64,000 bases of DNA from WHSW01 sp963749365 (GCA_963749365.1 CAVVME010000003.1:1488001-1552000), one strand, 5' to 3'. Positions 1 through 8,734 are shown, counted from the stretch's first letter. The notes: a model not told the origin generated them from the sequence alone. Program-made: numbers and translations.

Positions 1-218
1 GGCCCCTGGTTGCGCAGCTCGCGGTTCGCCGAGCCCTGGGCGCCGGCCGCCTCGAGCGTGTGACAACCCGAGCAGCGCTCGGCGAAGAGGACGGCGCCCT
101 GATAGCCGGGATCGTCCTCGGAGAGCTGGATTCCCTCGGTCCCGCAGGCGCCCAGCGCGAGCGCCGCCGCGATTGCCGCTGTCGAGAGCCAAAGCGTGCG
201 CAAGACCGGCGGCATCAT
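1..218 (-). CDS. c-type cytochrome lipoprotein, 5' part only (runs off the left edge)
   Basis: Reading leftward from the ATG at 218 (a second in-frame ATG lies at 215) gives a hydrophobic N-terminus ending in a lipobox-like LALGAC (Cys near residue 25). A CSGCH haem c attachment motif follows at about residues 55-59. This is a membrane-anchored, extracytoplasmic single-haem cytochrome c of the kind that passes electrons to oxidases. The frame continues open to base 1, so at least the C-terminal half, including the distal haem-ligand Met, is outside the window. Its start overlaps the possible GTG start of the divergent flavin reductase. The family is certain; the specific electron partner is not visible. 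Confidence 0.8.
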   Translation of the reverse strand, partial: MMPPVLRTLWLSTAAIAAALALGACGTEGIQLSEDDPGYQGAVLFAERCSGCHTLEAAGAQGSANRELRNQG

Positions 219-747
219 ACTTTCGGCGCCCCTGGACGCGCCCAGACACAGATCGAGACCGATAGAACCCGAGGAGATGCGGGCCGCGATGGCGGCGCTC
301 CCCACCGCGGTCACGATCGTCTCCGCCGCCGGCCCCGCCGGCCCCGCCGGCGCGACGGCCAACGCGGTCGCCTCGCTCTCGCTGCGGCCGCCGCTGATCG
401 TCGCCTGTCTCGATCGTGGCTCGCGCACGCTCGCCGCCCTGCGCGAGAGCGGCCGCTTCGGGGTCAGTGTCCTCGCCGCCGACCAGGGGGACCTGGCGCT
501 CGGATTCGCGACCAAGGCGGCGCACGCCCAGAAGTGGCACGAGGTCGCCCACGCAGCTCCGGGCGGGGTTGCGGTCCTCGACGGCGCGGTGGTCTGGGCC
601 GCCTGCCGGCTGCGCTCCCTCTACGACGGCGGTGACCATGAGATCGCGGTCGGCGAGGTGTTCGAGCTCGGTGGCGACGGGGGCGAGCCGCTCCTCTTTC
701 ACCGCGGCCGCTACCGGCCGCTCGACCCCGACCCAGCCGGCGACTAG
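196..747 (+). CDS. flavin reductase family protein (HpaC/DIM6-type FMN-binding)
   Basis: The 183-residue frame carries the flavin reductase-like fold. PTAVTIVSA lies near residues 36-44, followed by NAVASLSLRPPLIVACLDRG, which is the conserved FMN-binding strand and loop, and a later FGVSVLA. The family uses NAD(P)H to reduce FMN or FAD for a partner monooxygenase, or binds flavin. No monooxygenase is adjacent, so the partner is unknown. The start is uncertain. GTG 196 would overlap the divergent cytochrome gene by 23 bases. ATG 277 or ATG 289 (after GAGGAG at 271-276) would give a shorter protein that still keeps most of the domain. It ends convergently with the next gene, overlapping by 4 bases. 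Confidence 0.8.
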   Translation: MRKTGGIILSAPLDAPRHRSRPIEPEEMRAAMAALPTAVTIVSAAGPAGPAGATANAVASLSLRPPLIVACLDRGSRTLAALRESGRFGVSVLAADQGDLALGFATKAAHAQKWHEVAHAAPGGVAVLDGAVVWAACRLRSLYDGGDHEIAVGEVFELGGDGGEPLLFHRGRYRPLDPDPAGD

Positions 748-1181
748 AAGATCCCGCTGCTCGTCCCGGCTGCGCGCAGGGCGAGGAAGAGGACGACCAG
801 CGCCGAGATCGCCATGATCCCGGTCTCGCGGCGGACGATCCCGAGCGCGATCAGCCGCTGTCGCTCCTTCGGCAGCGACTCGAAGTCGAGTCCGGCGAGC
901 TCGCGTTCCGCGGCCCCGGCGCGGGCCGCCTCCGCCAGCAGCGTGACGAGCAGGGGCAGGACGCCGTAGACGTAGTGGAGGTCGTCGGCCGCCTGGTTTC
1001 CGAGCAGGAGCAGGATCGTCCCGGCGATCACCTGCAACACGACCGCGGCCTGCGCGGCGCGGAGCAGGTACCAGAAGCCGACGCTCGGCCAGCGCCGCAG
1101 CCATGCGGCTCCTCCCCAGGCACCGGCGGCGGCGTTGGTGGCGAGCACGGTGACGCCGAGGATCAGGTGAACTGTCTCCAT
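744..1181 (-). CDS. small four-helix membrane protein of unknown function
   Basis: This 145-residue protein has four hydrophobic helices at about residues 5-25, 40-62, 70-87 and 120-137. Between helices 3 and 4 lies a charged cytosolic-looking loop with an Arg/Lys/Glu-rich stretch. I do not recognise a catalytic motif. The pattern resembles small conserved integral membrane proteins of actinobacteria. It is divergent from nuoA with a 91-bp gap, so the two promoters are close together. That is weak evidence of a link to respiration. The C-terminus overlaps the convergent flavin reductase stop. Confidence 0.7.
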   Translation of the reverse strand: METVHLILGVTVLATNAAAGAWGGAAWLRRWPSVGFWYLLRAAQAAVVLQVIAGTILLLLGNQAADDLHYVYGVLPLLVTLLAEAARAGAAERELAGLDFESLPKERQRLIALGIVRRETGIMAISALVVLFLALRAAGTSSGIF

Positions 1182-1272
1182 TGGGGTGCCGGGAAGGCCC
1201 GCAGCCTAGTTGCCAAGAGCCGAAAATCACTATGTAGCAAGTTGGTACAAACTCGGATAGAACTCCGGCTGA
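1182..1272 (+). promoter_or_regulatory. nuo operon upstream region with candidate -10 and imperfect palindrome
   Basis: This is the most AT-rich patch of the area and is divergent between two genes. A TAGAAC hexamer (1258-1263) sits 9 nt before the nuoA GTG, which would give a very short or absent leader. A 14-bp imperfect palindrome centred on GTAC (1240-1253, AGTTGGTACAAACT, 12 of 14 positions symmetric) lies just upstream and could bind a regulator. No good Shine-Dalgarno sequence precedes nuoA. Assignment is by eye. Confidence 0.3.
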
Positions 1273-1638
1273 GTGCTTCGCAGCTACCTGCCCGTGCTGG
1301 TGTTCGTCGGTCTCGGCCTGATCGTCGGGAGCGCCTTCGCGGTCCTCAACCATCTCGTCGGCCGCAAGCGGGTACGCAGCCGAGCGGCGAAGACCGAGCC
1401 GTACGAGTGCGGACTGCCGAGCGAGGTCTCGCGGACCTTCCGCTTCGGGGTCAGCTTCTACATGGTCGCGATGCTGTTCATCCTCTTCGACATCGAGGTC
1501 GTCTTCCTGTATCCGGTCGGGGTGATCCTCAGCGCCGCGGACTCGGTCTTCGTCCTGGTCGAGATGCTGATCTTCGTCGTCCTGCTGCTCGTCGGGTTGA
1601 TCTACGTCTGGCGCCGGGGTGCGCTCGATTGGAGGTGA
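1273..1638 (+). CDS. nuoA: NADH-quinone oxidoreductase subunit A
   Basis: NuoA is a membrane-arm subunit of complex I next to the quinone-channel subunit NuoH. The 121-residue protein has the usual three transmembrane helices. It also has both family signatures: EPYECG (about residue 42, loop after helix 1) and FDIEVVFLYP (about residue 72, start of helix 2). Length is typical. The start is GTG 1273, the only start codon placing the first helix correctly. It opens the nuo operon, and its stop overlaps the nuoB GTG by 4 bases. Confidence 0.96.
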   Translation: MLRSYLPVLVFVGLGLIVGSAFAVLNHLVGRKRVRSRAAKTEPYECGLPSEVSRTFRFGVSFYMVAMLFILFDIEVVFLYPVGVILSAADSVFVLVEMLIFVVLLLVGLIYVWRRGALDWR

Positions 1639-2348
1639 GGCGCGAGAAGCTGCGCGGGCTGGCGCCGCTCTCCGAGCCCGATCCGCCCGACCGGCTGCGG
1701 GTACGCCAGCTTCGCGCTCGCGACCTGCTGCGCGGCGACCTCGGCGATGAGGAGCTCGACGAGCACGTCTCGCAGTCGGTGCTGACGACAAGCCTCGACA
1801 AGCTCCTGCGCTGGGGCGCGTCGAACTCGATGTTCCCGATGACCTTCGGGCTCGCCTGCTGCGCGATTGAGATGATCGCGATGGTCGGCGCGCGCTACGA
1901 CATCGCCCGCTTCGGCGCCGAGGCACTTCGGGCGTCCCCGCGCCAGGCCGATTTCATCATCCTCTCGGGCCGGGTCTCGATCAAGATGGCCCCGGTCGTG
2001 CGGCGCCTCTACGACCAGATGCTCGAGCCGCGCTGGGCGATCTCGATGGGTGCCTGCTCATCGACCGGCGGCATGTTCGCCAACTACGCGGTGGTCCAGG
2101 GCGCCGACAAGTTCATGCCGATCGATATCCACATCCCCGGCTGCCCGCCCCGGCCCGAGGCGCTCTTCTACGGCTTCAACAAGCTCCAACGGGCGATCAT
2201 GCAGAACCCTGATCAGGGCTGGCGACAGCGCTACAACGCGGTCGGGACCGAGGAGTGGGCGCAAAATGAGTCGATCGCCGGCCCGCCCTCGGAGGCCGCC
2301 GAGCTGGCCTACGCGCGCGCCAGGGAGAGCGTTTCCCCGGATGCCTGA
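1635..2348 (+). CDS. nuoB: NADH-quinone oxidoreductase subunit B (N2 cluster)
   Basis: NuoB holds the terminal [4Fe-4S] cluster N2, which delivers electrons to quinone. The ligands are visible: adjacent Cys 75-76 in GLACCAIEM, Cys 141 in SMGACSSTGG and Cys 170 in IPGCPPRPE. At 237 residues it is longer than the minimal family because of about 45 extra N-terminal residues rich in Arg and Asp. GTG 1635 was chosen because it makes a GTGA overlap with nuoA; TTG 1629 is an alternative. The 3' end overlaps nuoC by 8 bases, indicating translational coupling. Confidence 0.95.
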   Translation: MRREKLRGLAPLSEPDPPDRLRVRQLRARDLLRGDLGDEELDEHVSQSVLTTSLDKLLRWGASNSMFPMTFGLACCAIEMIAMVGARYDIARFGAEALRASPRQADFIILSGRVSIKMAPVVRRLYDQMLEPRWAISMGACSSTGGMFANYAVVQGADKFMPIDIHIPGCPPRPEALFYGFNKLQRAIMQNPDQGWRQRYNAVGTEEWAQNESIAGPPSEAAELAYARARESVSPDA

Positions 2349-2928
2349 CGCGCCCGGGCTCGAGCTGATCGCGGGCGAGCTGCGCGACGCCCACCCCGAC
2401 AGCGTGCTCGGCACCTATCACGAGCACGGCCAGGCCTGCCTGATCGTCGAACCCGAGCAGGTGCTCGCCGTGCTCGCCTGGCTCCGCGACACGCCGGGGC
2501 AGGAGTACGCGTTTCTGGCCAGCGTCCACGGGGTCGATTATCTGCCGGCCGAGCCGCGGTTCGGCGTCCACTACGAGCTACTCAACCGCGAGCGGGTGGA
2601 ACGTATTCGCGTGCGGGCAGCTCTCGCCGATCCTGCGGCAACCCCTGACACGCCCGGACGCGAAGCGGAGGACGTGGCAGGCGGTGATTCGGGCGGAACG
2701 TTGCTGCCGTCCGTCGATTCATGCGTCGACCTCTTCCCGACCGCCGAGTACCAGGAGCGCGAGGTCTATGACTTCTTCGGGATCGTCTTTCGCGGCCATC
2801 CCGACCTGCGCCGGATCCTGATGCCGGAGGGGTACGTCGGCTGGCCGCAGCGACGCGACTTCCCGATCGGCGGCGAGCCGGTCATCTTCACCCACAACGA
2901 GCGCCAGGTCCCGGGGTGGTTCGAGTGA
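2341..2928 (+). CDS. nuoC: NADH-quinone oxidoreductase subunit C, with repeat-encoded insertion
   Basis: This is the peripheral-arm 30-kDa subunit of complex I (195 residues). The N-terminal half has the usual FLASVHGVDYLP region. The C-terminal signature YQEREVYDFFGIVFRGHPDL is intact, followed by RRILMPEGYVGWPQRRDFP. Between them, where other NuoC proteins run straight from the strand RIRVRAAL to the segment before LFPTAEYQ, about 20-25 extra residues are present (about 100-122). They include TPGREAEDVA, encoded by the 30-bp repeat at 2649-2678. The insertion keeps frame and sits in a likely surface loop, so the subunit is probably functional. The start ATG lies inside the end of nuoB. Confidence 0.94.
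   Translation: MPDAPGLELIAGELRDAHPDSVLGTYHEHGQACLIVEPEQVLAVLAWLRDTPGQEYAFLASVHGVDYLPAEPRFGVHYELLNRERVERIRVRAALADPAATPDTPGREAEDVAGGDSGGTLLPSVDSCVDLFPTAEYQEREVYDFFGIVFRGHPDLRRILMPEGYVGWPQRRDFPIGGEPVIFTHNERQVPGWFE
2649..2678 (+). repeat. nuo coding repeat, copy A (inside nuoC)
   Basis: This 30-bp unit is identical base for base to copy B in nuoE. All four copies share the core CCCGGACGCGAAGCGGAGGA, here at 2653-2672. In this frame it encodes TPGREAEDVA within a Gly/Asp/Pro-rich insertion that separates two conserved blocks of NuoC. Confidence 0.9.
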
Positions 2929-4217
2929 GCGACGGGCTGGTCACGCCGGGGGCGCCGCCGCGGGGCGGCGACGTGATCGCCGGCACGACCGCCGAGGTGA
3001 TCGGCGCTTCGCCGGTCGAGCGCACCGAGGCCGGCGAGCTGCTCGAGCCCGAGCACGAGCTGCTGACCGTGAACATGGGCCCCCACCACCCCGCCACCCA
3101 CGGGGTCCTCCGGCTGCTGGTCAGCCTCCAGGGAGAGGAGGTGATCGACCTGAAGCCGATAGTCGGCTACGTCCACACGGGGATCGAGAAGTCGTGCGAG
3201 GAGAAGAGCTACTGGAAGGTGATCCCGTTCGTCGAGCGGATGGACTACCTCTCCTACTTCTTCAACATGCAGGCCTTCTGCGGCGCGGTCGAGACCCTGC
3301 TCGAGATCGAGATCCCGCCCCGGGCGTCGTACCTGCGCACGATCCACCTCGAGCTCAACCGGCTGCACTCGCACCTGTTCTGGCTCGGGACCACGGCGCT
3401 CGACCTGGGCGCGATCTCGATGCTCTGGTACGCGCTGCGCGAGCGCGACACGATCATCGACCTGTTCGAGATGTCGACCGGCCAGCGGATGCACACCCGC
3501 TACTTCCAGGTCGGCGGCGTCTTCGAGGACATTCCGGTCGGCTTCGAGCGCAAGCTGCGCGCCTTCTGCGCCGAGATGCCCGGTCGGATCGACCAGTACG
3601 AGGCGCTCGTCGATCGCAACGAGATCTTCCTTCGGCGGACGAAGGGGGTCGGGATCGTCTCGCGCGAGCGGCTGCTCGAGCTCGGGGTCACCGGGCCCCT
3701 GTTGCGAGCCGCCGGGGAGCCATGGGACCTGCGCAAGGCCGACCCCTGTCTCGCCTACGGCGAGGTCGACTTCAGAATCCCGATCGGCACCGTCGGCGAC
3801 GGCTATGACCGCTACCGGGTGCGAATGCAGGAGATGCGCGAGTCGGTGCGGATCATCGAGCAGTGCATCGACGGGCTTCCGGAGGGCCCCTGGATCGTCG
3901 ACGACCGCAAGGTGGTGCTGCCGCCCCGGCACGAGCTCTCGACCTCGATGGAGGCTCTGATCCACCACTTCAAGCTCGTCACCGAGGGTTTCCGGGTGCC
4001 GCCGGGCGAGGTCTACTACCCGATCGAGTCACCGCGCGGCGAGCTCGGCTGCTACCTGCTCGCCGACGGCTCGGCTAAGCCGGCGCGGGTGCACTTCCGC
4101 GACCCGTCGTTCGTCAACCTGCAGAGCCTGCGCGAGATGAGCATCGGCGGCTACGTCGCCGACCTGATCCAGAACCTCGGAATGCTCGATCCGATCCTCG
4201 GCGGCGTGGATAGATGA
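2925..4217 (+). CDS. nuoD: NADH-quinone oxidoreductase subunit D
   Basis: NuoD is the 49-kDa subunit that forms the quinone-reducing site together with NuoB. The family hallmark MGPHHPATHGVLRL is present near residue 50, where the His pair faces the quinone headgroup. GYVHTGIEKSCEEK and the C-terminal PRGELGCYLLADGS with a terminal DPILGGVDR are also present. Length is 430 residues. About 45 N-terminal residues precede the conserved core, rich in Gly, Pro and Glu. GTG 2925 gives a GTGA overlap with nuoC and has GGGGTGG upstream; GTG 2916 is an in-frame alternative adding three residues. The stop overlaps the nuoE ATG. Confidence 0.96.
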   Translation: MSDGLVTPGAPPRGGDVIAGTTAEVIGASPVERTEAGELLEPEHELLTVNMGPHHPATHGVLRLLVSLQGEEVIDLKPIVGYVHTGIEKSCEEKSYWKVIPFVERMDYLSYFFNMQAFCGAVETLLEIEIPPRASYLRTIHLELNRLHSHLFWLGTTALDLGAISMLWYALRERDTIIDLFEMSTGQRMHTRYFQVGGVFEDIPVGFERKLRAFCAEMPGRIDQYEALVDRNEIFLRRTKGVGIVSRERLLELGVTGPLLRAAGEPWDLRKADPCLAYGEVDFRIPIGTVGDGYDRYRVRMQEMRESVRIIEQCIDGLPEGPWIVDDRKVVLPPRHELSTSMEALIHHFKLVTEGFRVPPGEVYYPIESPRGELGCYLLADGSAKPARVHFRDPSFVNLQSLREMSIGGYVADLIQNLGMLDPILGGVDR

Positions 4218-4951
4218 GCCCGCCACCCAGCCCCGGCACGCCCGGACGCGAAGCGGAGGACGTGGCCGGGCAGGTATTCCCGCATCTGACGCGGGCGACG
4301 GACGAACTCAGCGCGGAGCAGCGCCGGGCGCTGATCGCCTCGATGCGCCCGGCGGATGCCGAGGGCGTCCCAGACCTCGGCGAGGTCGACGTGCCCGGCG
4401 AGCTGCGCGAGCAGATCGAACGGGCGATGTCGCGCTACCCGCAGCTGCGCTCGGCGTCGATCCCGGCGCTGTGGGCGGTCCAGCGCCACTACGGCTGGTG
4501 CACGCCGGAGGGCATTCGCCAGGCGGCGGCGGTGATGGGCGTGACGCCCGCCTACCTCGAGTCCGTGGCCAGCTTCTACGACCTCTTTCACACCGAGCCG
4601 GTCGCCAGCCACCGGGTGCTCGTCTGCCACAACATCTCCTGCTGGCTCAACGGCGGCGACGAGCTTCTGCAGGCGTTCGCCGAGGCGGCCGGCGACGACG
4701 TCTTCGTGCGCGCGTTCGAGTGCATGGGCGCCTGCGACATCGCCCCGATGGCGTCGATCGACGAGCGCTACTACGGGCCGCTCGACGCCGCTGACGCGGG
4801 CGCGGCGATCGAGGCACTACGCGGGGGCGAGGAGGTCCTGCCCGGCAAGGCGATCATCGACCGGCCCGCCGCCGGAGGCCCCGAGCCCGAGCCCGACCCC
4901 CGCATTTCCAGTGCCGAGCGGGGCGCTTCGAGTGACGGAAGCCATGCCTGA
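4214..4951 (+). CDS. nuoE: NADH-quinone oxidoreductase subunit E (N1a cluster), extended at both ends
   Basis: This is the 24-kDa thioredoxin-like [2Fe-2S] subunit of the NADH-dehydrogenase module. Cluster ligands are Cys 138 and 143 (VCHNISC) and Cys 170 and 174 (CMGAC), the standard spacing. The helical region SASIPALWAVQRHYGW precedes them. The protein is 245 residues, longer than the usual 160-180. The N-terminus carries TPGREAEDVA, encoded by repeat copy B, about six residues from the start. The C-terminus has a Pro/Ser/Glu-rich tail of about 30 residues. The start ATG overlaps the nuoD stop (ATGA). The 3' end overlaps nuoF by 8 bases. Confidence 0.95.
   Translation: MSPPPSPGTPGREAEDVAGQVFPHLTRATDELSAEQRRALIASMRPADAEGVPDLGEVDVPGELREQIERAMSRYPQLRSASIPALWAVQRHYGWCTPEGIRQAAAVMGVTPAYLESVASFYDLFHTEPVASHRVLVCHNISCWLNGGDELLQAFAEAAGDDVFVRAFECMGACDIAPMASIDERYYGPLDAADAGAAIEALRGGEEVLPGKAIIDRPAAGGPEPEPDPRISSAERGASSDGSHA
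4237..4266 (+). repeat. nuo coding repeat, copy B (N-terminus of nuoE)
   Basis: This copy is identical over 30 bases to copy A in nuoC, in the same orientation and translated in the same frame. It lies in the non-conserved N-terminal extension of NuoE, upstream of the family domain. Confidence 0.9.
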
Positions 4952-6260
4952 GACCCGCGTCCTCTTCCGCGATATCGATGCGCCCGGCCTGGCGACGATC
5001 GACGGCTATCGCGAGCACGGCGGCTACCGGGCGCTCGAGCGCTCCTTTCGCGAGCTCGACCCGGAGGACCTGATCTTCGAGATCGAGGAGTCTGGGCTGC
5101 GCGGCCGCGGCGGCGCCGGCTTTTCGATGGGCAAGAAGGGCTCGTTCCTGCCCCGCGGCGAGATGGAGAAGTACCTCTGCTGCAACGCGGACGAGTCCGA
5201 ACCGGGGGCGTTCAAGGATCGCGAGCTGATGACCAAGAACCCCCATCAGCTGATCGAGGGCTGTGCGATCGCGGCGCTCGCGGTCGGCGCCACCCACGCC
5301 TTCATCTTCATCCGTGGCGAGTACTGGGAGGTCGCCGACATCCTCGACCGCGCCGTCGCCGAGGCCTATCAGGCGGGCTATCTGGGAGCGGACATCCTCG
5401 GCACGGGAATCCGGGTCGAGCTCGTCGTCCACCGCGGCGCGGGGGCGTACATCTGCGGCGAGGAGACGGCGCTGCTCGACGCGCTCGAGGGCAAGCGCGG
5501 CAATCCACGGCTGAAGCCGCCATTCCCCGCGATCCAGGGCCTCTACGACGGCCCGACCCTGATCAACAACGTCGAGACGCTCTCCAACGTCCCCCACATC
5601 GTCAACAACGGCGCTGCCTGGTTCAAGGGCTTCGGGTCCGAGCAGTCGCCGGGCACCAAGGTGGTCTCGGTCTCCGGCTGCGTCCGGCGGCCCGGGAACT
5701 ACGAGGTCGAGCTCGGGATCCCGTCGCGAGAGATCATCTTCGACCTCGCCGGGGGGCCGGGGGACGGCCGGCGGGTGAAGGCCTGGTTTCCCGGCGGCTC
5801 CTCGGCGCCGGTGCTGACCGAGGCCGAGCTCGACCTCCCGTATACGTTCGAGGACCTTGCCGGAGCGGGGTCGATGCTCGGCTCGGGGTCGATCATCGTC
5901 GCCGACGACACGGTCTCGATCCCCGAGCTGGCCCTGCGCACGGCGCGCTTCTATCACCACGAGTCGTGCGGCAAGTGCACGCCGTGTCGCGAGGGAACCA
6001 ACTGGACGGCGAAGATGCTCGAGCGGCTGGTCCGCGGCGAGGCGACGCCGATCGACCTCGAGGTCATCGCCTCGGTGCAGGAGAACATCATCGGGCACTG
6101 CCTCTGCGTGCTCGGCGACTCGATGGCGATGCCGGTCGGCTCGATGGTGGCCAAGTTCCGGGCCGAGTTCGACGAACGCGTCAACAACCTTCCGCCCGCC
6201 TCCTCCGCTTCGCGTCCGGGGGCGGCCGGGTCAGCGGCAGGAACGGCGGTCGCCGCCTGA
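4944..6260 (+). CDS. nuoF: NADH-quinone oxidoreductase subunit F (NADH/FMN site, N3 cluster)
   Basis: This is the 51-kDa subunit that oxidises NADH with FMN. GRGGAGF (residues 54-60) is the NADH/FMN glycine loop. YLCCNADESEPGAFKDR binds FMN. GAYICGEETAL, and Cys 342, 345, 348 (ESCGKCTPCREG) with Cys 388 (CLCVLGDS), complete the N3 [4Fe-4S] site. Length is 438 residues from ATG 4944. GTG 4932 or 4911 are possible but extend further into nuoE. The last 22 or so residues after the family end are Pro/Ala/Ser-rich and are encoded by repeat copy D read from the opposite strand. The stop and the nuoG start share one base (TGATG). Confidence 0.95.
   Translation: MPETRVLFRDIDAPGLATIDGYREHGGYRALERSFRELDPEDLIFEIEESGLRGRGGAGFSMGKKGSFLPRGEMEKYLCCNADESEPGAFKDRELMTKNPHQLIEGCAIAALAVGATHAFIFIRGEYWEVADILDRAVAEAYQAGYLGADILGTGIRVELVVHRGAGAYICGEETALLDALEGKRGNPRLKPPFPAIQGLYDGPTLINNVETLSNVPHIVNNGAAWFKGFGSEQSPGTKVVSVSGCVRRPGNYEVELGIPSREIIFDLAGGPGDGRRVKAWFPGGSSAPVLTEAELDLPYTFEDLAGAGSMLGSGSIIVADDTVSIPELALRTARFYHHESCGKCTPCREGTNWTAKMLERLVRGEATPIDLEVIASVQENIIGHCLCVLGDSMAMPVGSMVAKFRAEFDERVNNLPPASSASRPGAAGSAAGTAVAA
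6195..6224 (-). repeat. nuo coding repeat, copy D (inverted, C-terminal tail of nuoF)
   Basis: The 20-bp core common to all copies is present exactly as its reverse complement at 6201-6220. The outer bases are more diverged, and match the GGAGGAGG variant of copy C better. Because it is inverted, NuoF translates it as ASSASRPGAAG in its dispensable-looking C-terminal tail. Confidence 0.85.
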
Positions 6261-8734
6261 TGGCCGAGCGGCCGCAGATCACGATCGTCGTCGACGGGGT
6301 CGAGGTCGATGCCGGTGAGGGCGAGATGCTCGTCGATGCCGCCAAGGAAGGGGACGTCGAGATCCCGGTCTTCTGCTACGAGCCGAAGCTCGGCGGCCCG
6401 GTGGGCGCCTGTCGGATGTGCCTGGTCGAGATCGAGGGGATCCCGAAGCTGCAAACCGCTTGCTCGACCCCGGTCCGCGACGGGATGGTCGTCTACACGC
6501 AGACCGAGCGGGTGAAGGGCTCACAGAGCGCCGTGGTCGAGTTCCTGCTCGTCAATCACCCGCTCGATTGCCCGGTCTGCGACAAGGGCGGCGAGTGCCC
6601 GCTGCAGGACATCGCGATGGGCTGGGGGCCGGGGCGCAGCCGCTACACCGACCCGAAGCGCCACTTCCGCAAGCCGGTCGCGCTCTCGCCGCTGGTCAGG
6701 ATCGACCGCGAGCGCTGCATCCTCTGCTACCGCTGCGTGCGGTTCAGTCAGGAGGTGTCCGAGGACGAGCAGCTCCAGCTCCTCGACCGTGGCGCCGACA
6801 GCTACGTCGGGACCTTCAACGAGCACCCGTACATCGCCCCCTTTCACGGCAACATCACCGAGCTCTGCCCGGTCGGGGCACTGACCTCGGAGGCCTACCG
6901 GTTCCGCGCCCGCCCCTGGGAGATCGAGGACTCGGGATCGATCTGCACGCTCTGCCCGAGCCAGTGCAACGTCAAGTTCACGGTCCGTGACGAGCAGGTC
7001 GAGCGGGTCCTGGCGCGCGACAACCACGCCGTCGACGACGGCTGGCTCTGCGACAAGGGGCGGTTTGGCTTCCAGATGATCGGCTCCGACGAGCGGGTCA
7101 CCGAGCCCCGCGTCGGCGGCTCGCGGGCCGGCTGGGACCAGGCCCTCGACGCGATCGCCGAGCGCTTGCGGGCCGCCGGACCGCGCGCGGCGGCGATCGT
7201 CGGCGGCCGCGCGTCGAACGAGGAGGGCTACCTGGTCCAGCGGATCATCCGCGAGGCGCTCGGGGCTGCGAATGTCACCTGCGTCGACGAGCTCGAAGCC
7301 GGCGCCCTACGCGGCCTATCCGCGCCCGGGCTGGGCGCCGCCGTGTCCGATCTCGACCGGGCCGAGTCGATCCTGGTCCTCGGCGCCGATCCGCTGAACG
7401 AGATGCCGATCCTCGACCTGCGCCTGCGCAAGGCGATCCGCCACGGCGGAGCCCGGGTGGCGATCGCCTCCGAGCGCCCCACCGCGCTCGACGGCGGCGC
7501 CGAGGAGAGCGCCCGCTACGCACCAGGCGGGGCGGCGCAGTTCCTCGCTGCGCTGGCGGCCGAGCTCGGGGCCGGCGACGGCCCAGGAGGCGAGCTCGGC
7601 GAGGACGCCGAGCGGCTGGCCGGGGTGCTCCGTCCCGGCAAGACGGTGATCCTCTGGGGCGAGCGGCTGGGCCGCGGCGTCGACGGTGAGCGGGCGCTCG
7701 CGGCGCTTGCGCAGATCGGCGACGCACTCAGCGTCTCGGCCGACGGCGCCGGGCTGATCGGCGTCCCCGACGGAGCCAACGGTCGCGGGCTGCGTGAGGT
7801 CGGCTGTCTGGCAGGGGCGGGCCCCGGGCTCGGCGAAGCTCCGGCCGGCGGGCGCCTGGAGCAGATCAGGCAGGGCCTGCTCGGGAACGAGCTCGACGCG
7901 CTCCTGCTCATCGACGCCGACCCGACCCGCGAGCTGGCGGACGGAGCTGAGTGGCGACGGGCGCTGAACCAGGCGCGGGTGATCTCGGTCTCGATGTTCG
8001 AGAACGAGTCCGCGAAGCTCGCCGACGTCGTTCTCCCCTCGGAGGCGTTCGCCGAGAAGGAGGGCACGGTGACCCATCCCGATGGGCGCCTGCAACGCCT
8101 GCGCCCGGCGGTCCCGCGGCCGGGCGAGGTGCGGCCGATCTGGCAGGCGCTGGTCGAGCTCGCGGCCAGGCTCGGGGTCGAGACCGGGATCGATTCCACC
8201 CCCGAGGCGCTCGCCACGATCGCCGCCGAGGTCCCGTTCTACGCCGGGCTCACGCCCGAGGAGATCGGCGGCCTCGGCGTCCGCTGGCAGGAGCGCCCGC
8301 AGGCATCCAACTTTGCAGAGGCGGTGCCGGGGGTCGGGCCGGAGGGGACTATGCGAGCCGCGGCCACCGACGCCGCGGGGCGTTCTGCGTCCGATCCGCG
8401 GCTTGCCTCCGCCGGACCAACCCCCGACCCCGCCCCTCGTCTCCGGCTCGGGACGTATCGCGACCTGTGGGCTGACGAGGTGACCGAGCGCAACCCCGCG
8501 CTGCGGTTCCTGACCGCCGGGCAGACGGTCGAGCTCGCCCCGGTCGACGCGGAGCGGCTTGGGGTCGGTCAGGGCGACGAGGTCGAGGTGTGCTCGAACG
8601 GGTCCGTCGTCGCGGCCAGGGTGGCGCTGCGCGAGCGGATGCGCCCCGGCGCCGCATTCCTGATCGAGGGCACCGCGACCGACAACGCCAACGCACTCAG
8701 CGAAGCCGCCACCGTAGAGGTGACCAAACGGTGA
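6260..8734 (+). CDS. nuoG: NADH-quinone oxidoreductase subunit G
   Basis: This is the large Fe-S subunit of complex I, 824 residues. In order it has an N-terminal [2Fe-2S] ferredoxin domain (CYEPKLGGPVGACRMC), the His-ligated cluster region (HPLDCPVCDKGGECPLQD), and a 4Fe-4S motif CILCYRC with GNITELCPVGAL. It then has CTLCPSQC with WLCDKGRFG. That last set has the C-x2-C-x3-C-x27-C spacing expected for cluster N7. A molybdopterin-oxidoreductase-like domain (about 250-680) follows without obvious cofactor function. A Pro/Ala-rich linker (about 695-725) leads to a C-terminal molybdopterin dinucleotide-binding-like barrel. The 3' end overlaps the nuoH GTG by 4 bases. Confidence 0.95.
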   Translation: MAERPQITIVVDGVEVDAGEGEMLVDAAKEGDVEIPVFCYEPKLGGPVGACRMCLVEIEGIPKLQTACSTPVRDGMVVYTQTERVKGSQSAVVEFLLVNHPLDCPVCDKGGECPLQDIAMGWGPGRSRYTDPKRHFRKPVALSPLVRIDRERCILCYRCVRFSQEVSEDEQLQLLDRGADSYVGTFNEHPYIAPFHGNITELCPVGALTSEAYRFRARPWEIEDSGSICTLCPSQCNVKFTVRDEQVERVLARDNHAVDDGWLCDKGRFGFQMIGSDERVTEPRVGGSRAGWDQALDAIAERLRAAGPRAAAIVGGRASNEEGYLVQRIIREALGAANVTCVDELEAGALRGLSAPGLGAAVSDLDRAESILVLGADPLNEMPILDLRLRKAIRHGGARVAIASERPTALDGGAEESARYAPGGAAQFLAALAAELGAGDGPGGELGEDAERLAGVLRPGKTVILWGERLGRGVDGERALAALAQIGDALSVSADGAGLIGVPDGANGRGLREVGCLAGAGPGLGEAPAGGRLEQIRQGLLGNELDALLLIDADPTRELADGAEWRRALNQARVISVSMFENESAKLADVVLPSEAFAEKEGTVTHPDGRLQRLRPAVPRPGEVRPIWQALVELAARLGVETGIDSTPEALATIAAEVPFYAGLTPEEIGGLGVRWQERPQASNFAEAVPGVGPEGTMRAAATDAAGRSASDPRLASAGPTPDPAPRLRLGTYRDLWADEVTERNPALRFLTAGQTVELAPVDAERLGVGQGDEVEVCSNGSVVAARVALRERMRPGAAFLIEGTATDNANALSEAATVEVTKR

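Noticed and set aside
8350..8450. Possible fifth copy of the nuo coding repeat in the Pro/Ala-rich linker of nuoG
   Set aside because: The linker has similar composition but does not contain the 20-base core in either orientation.
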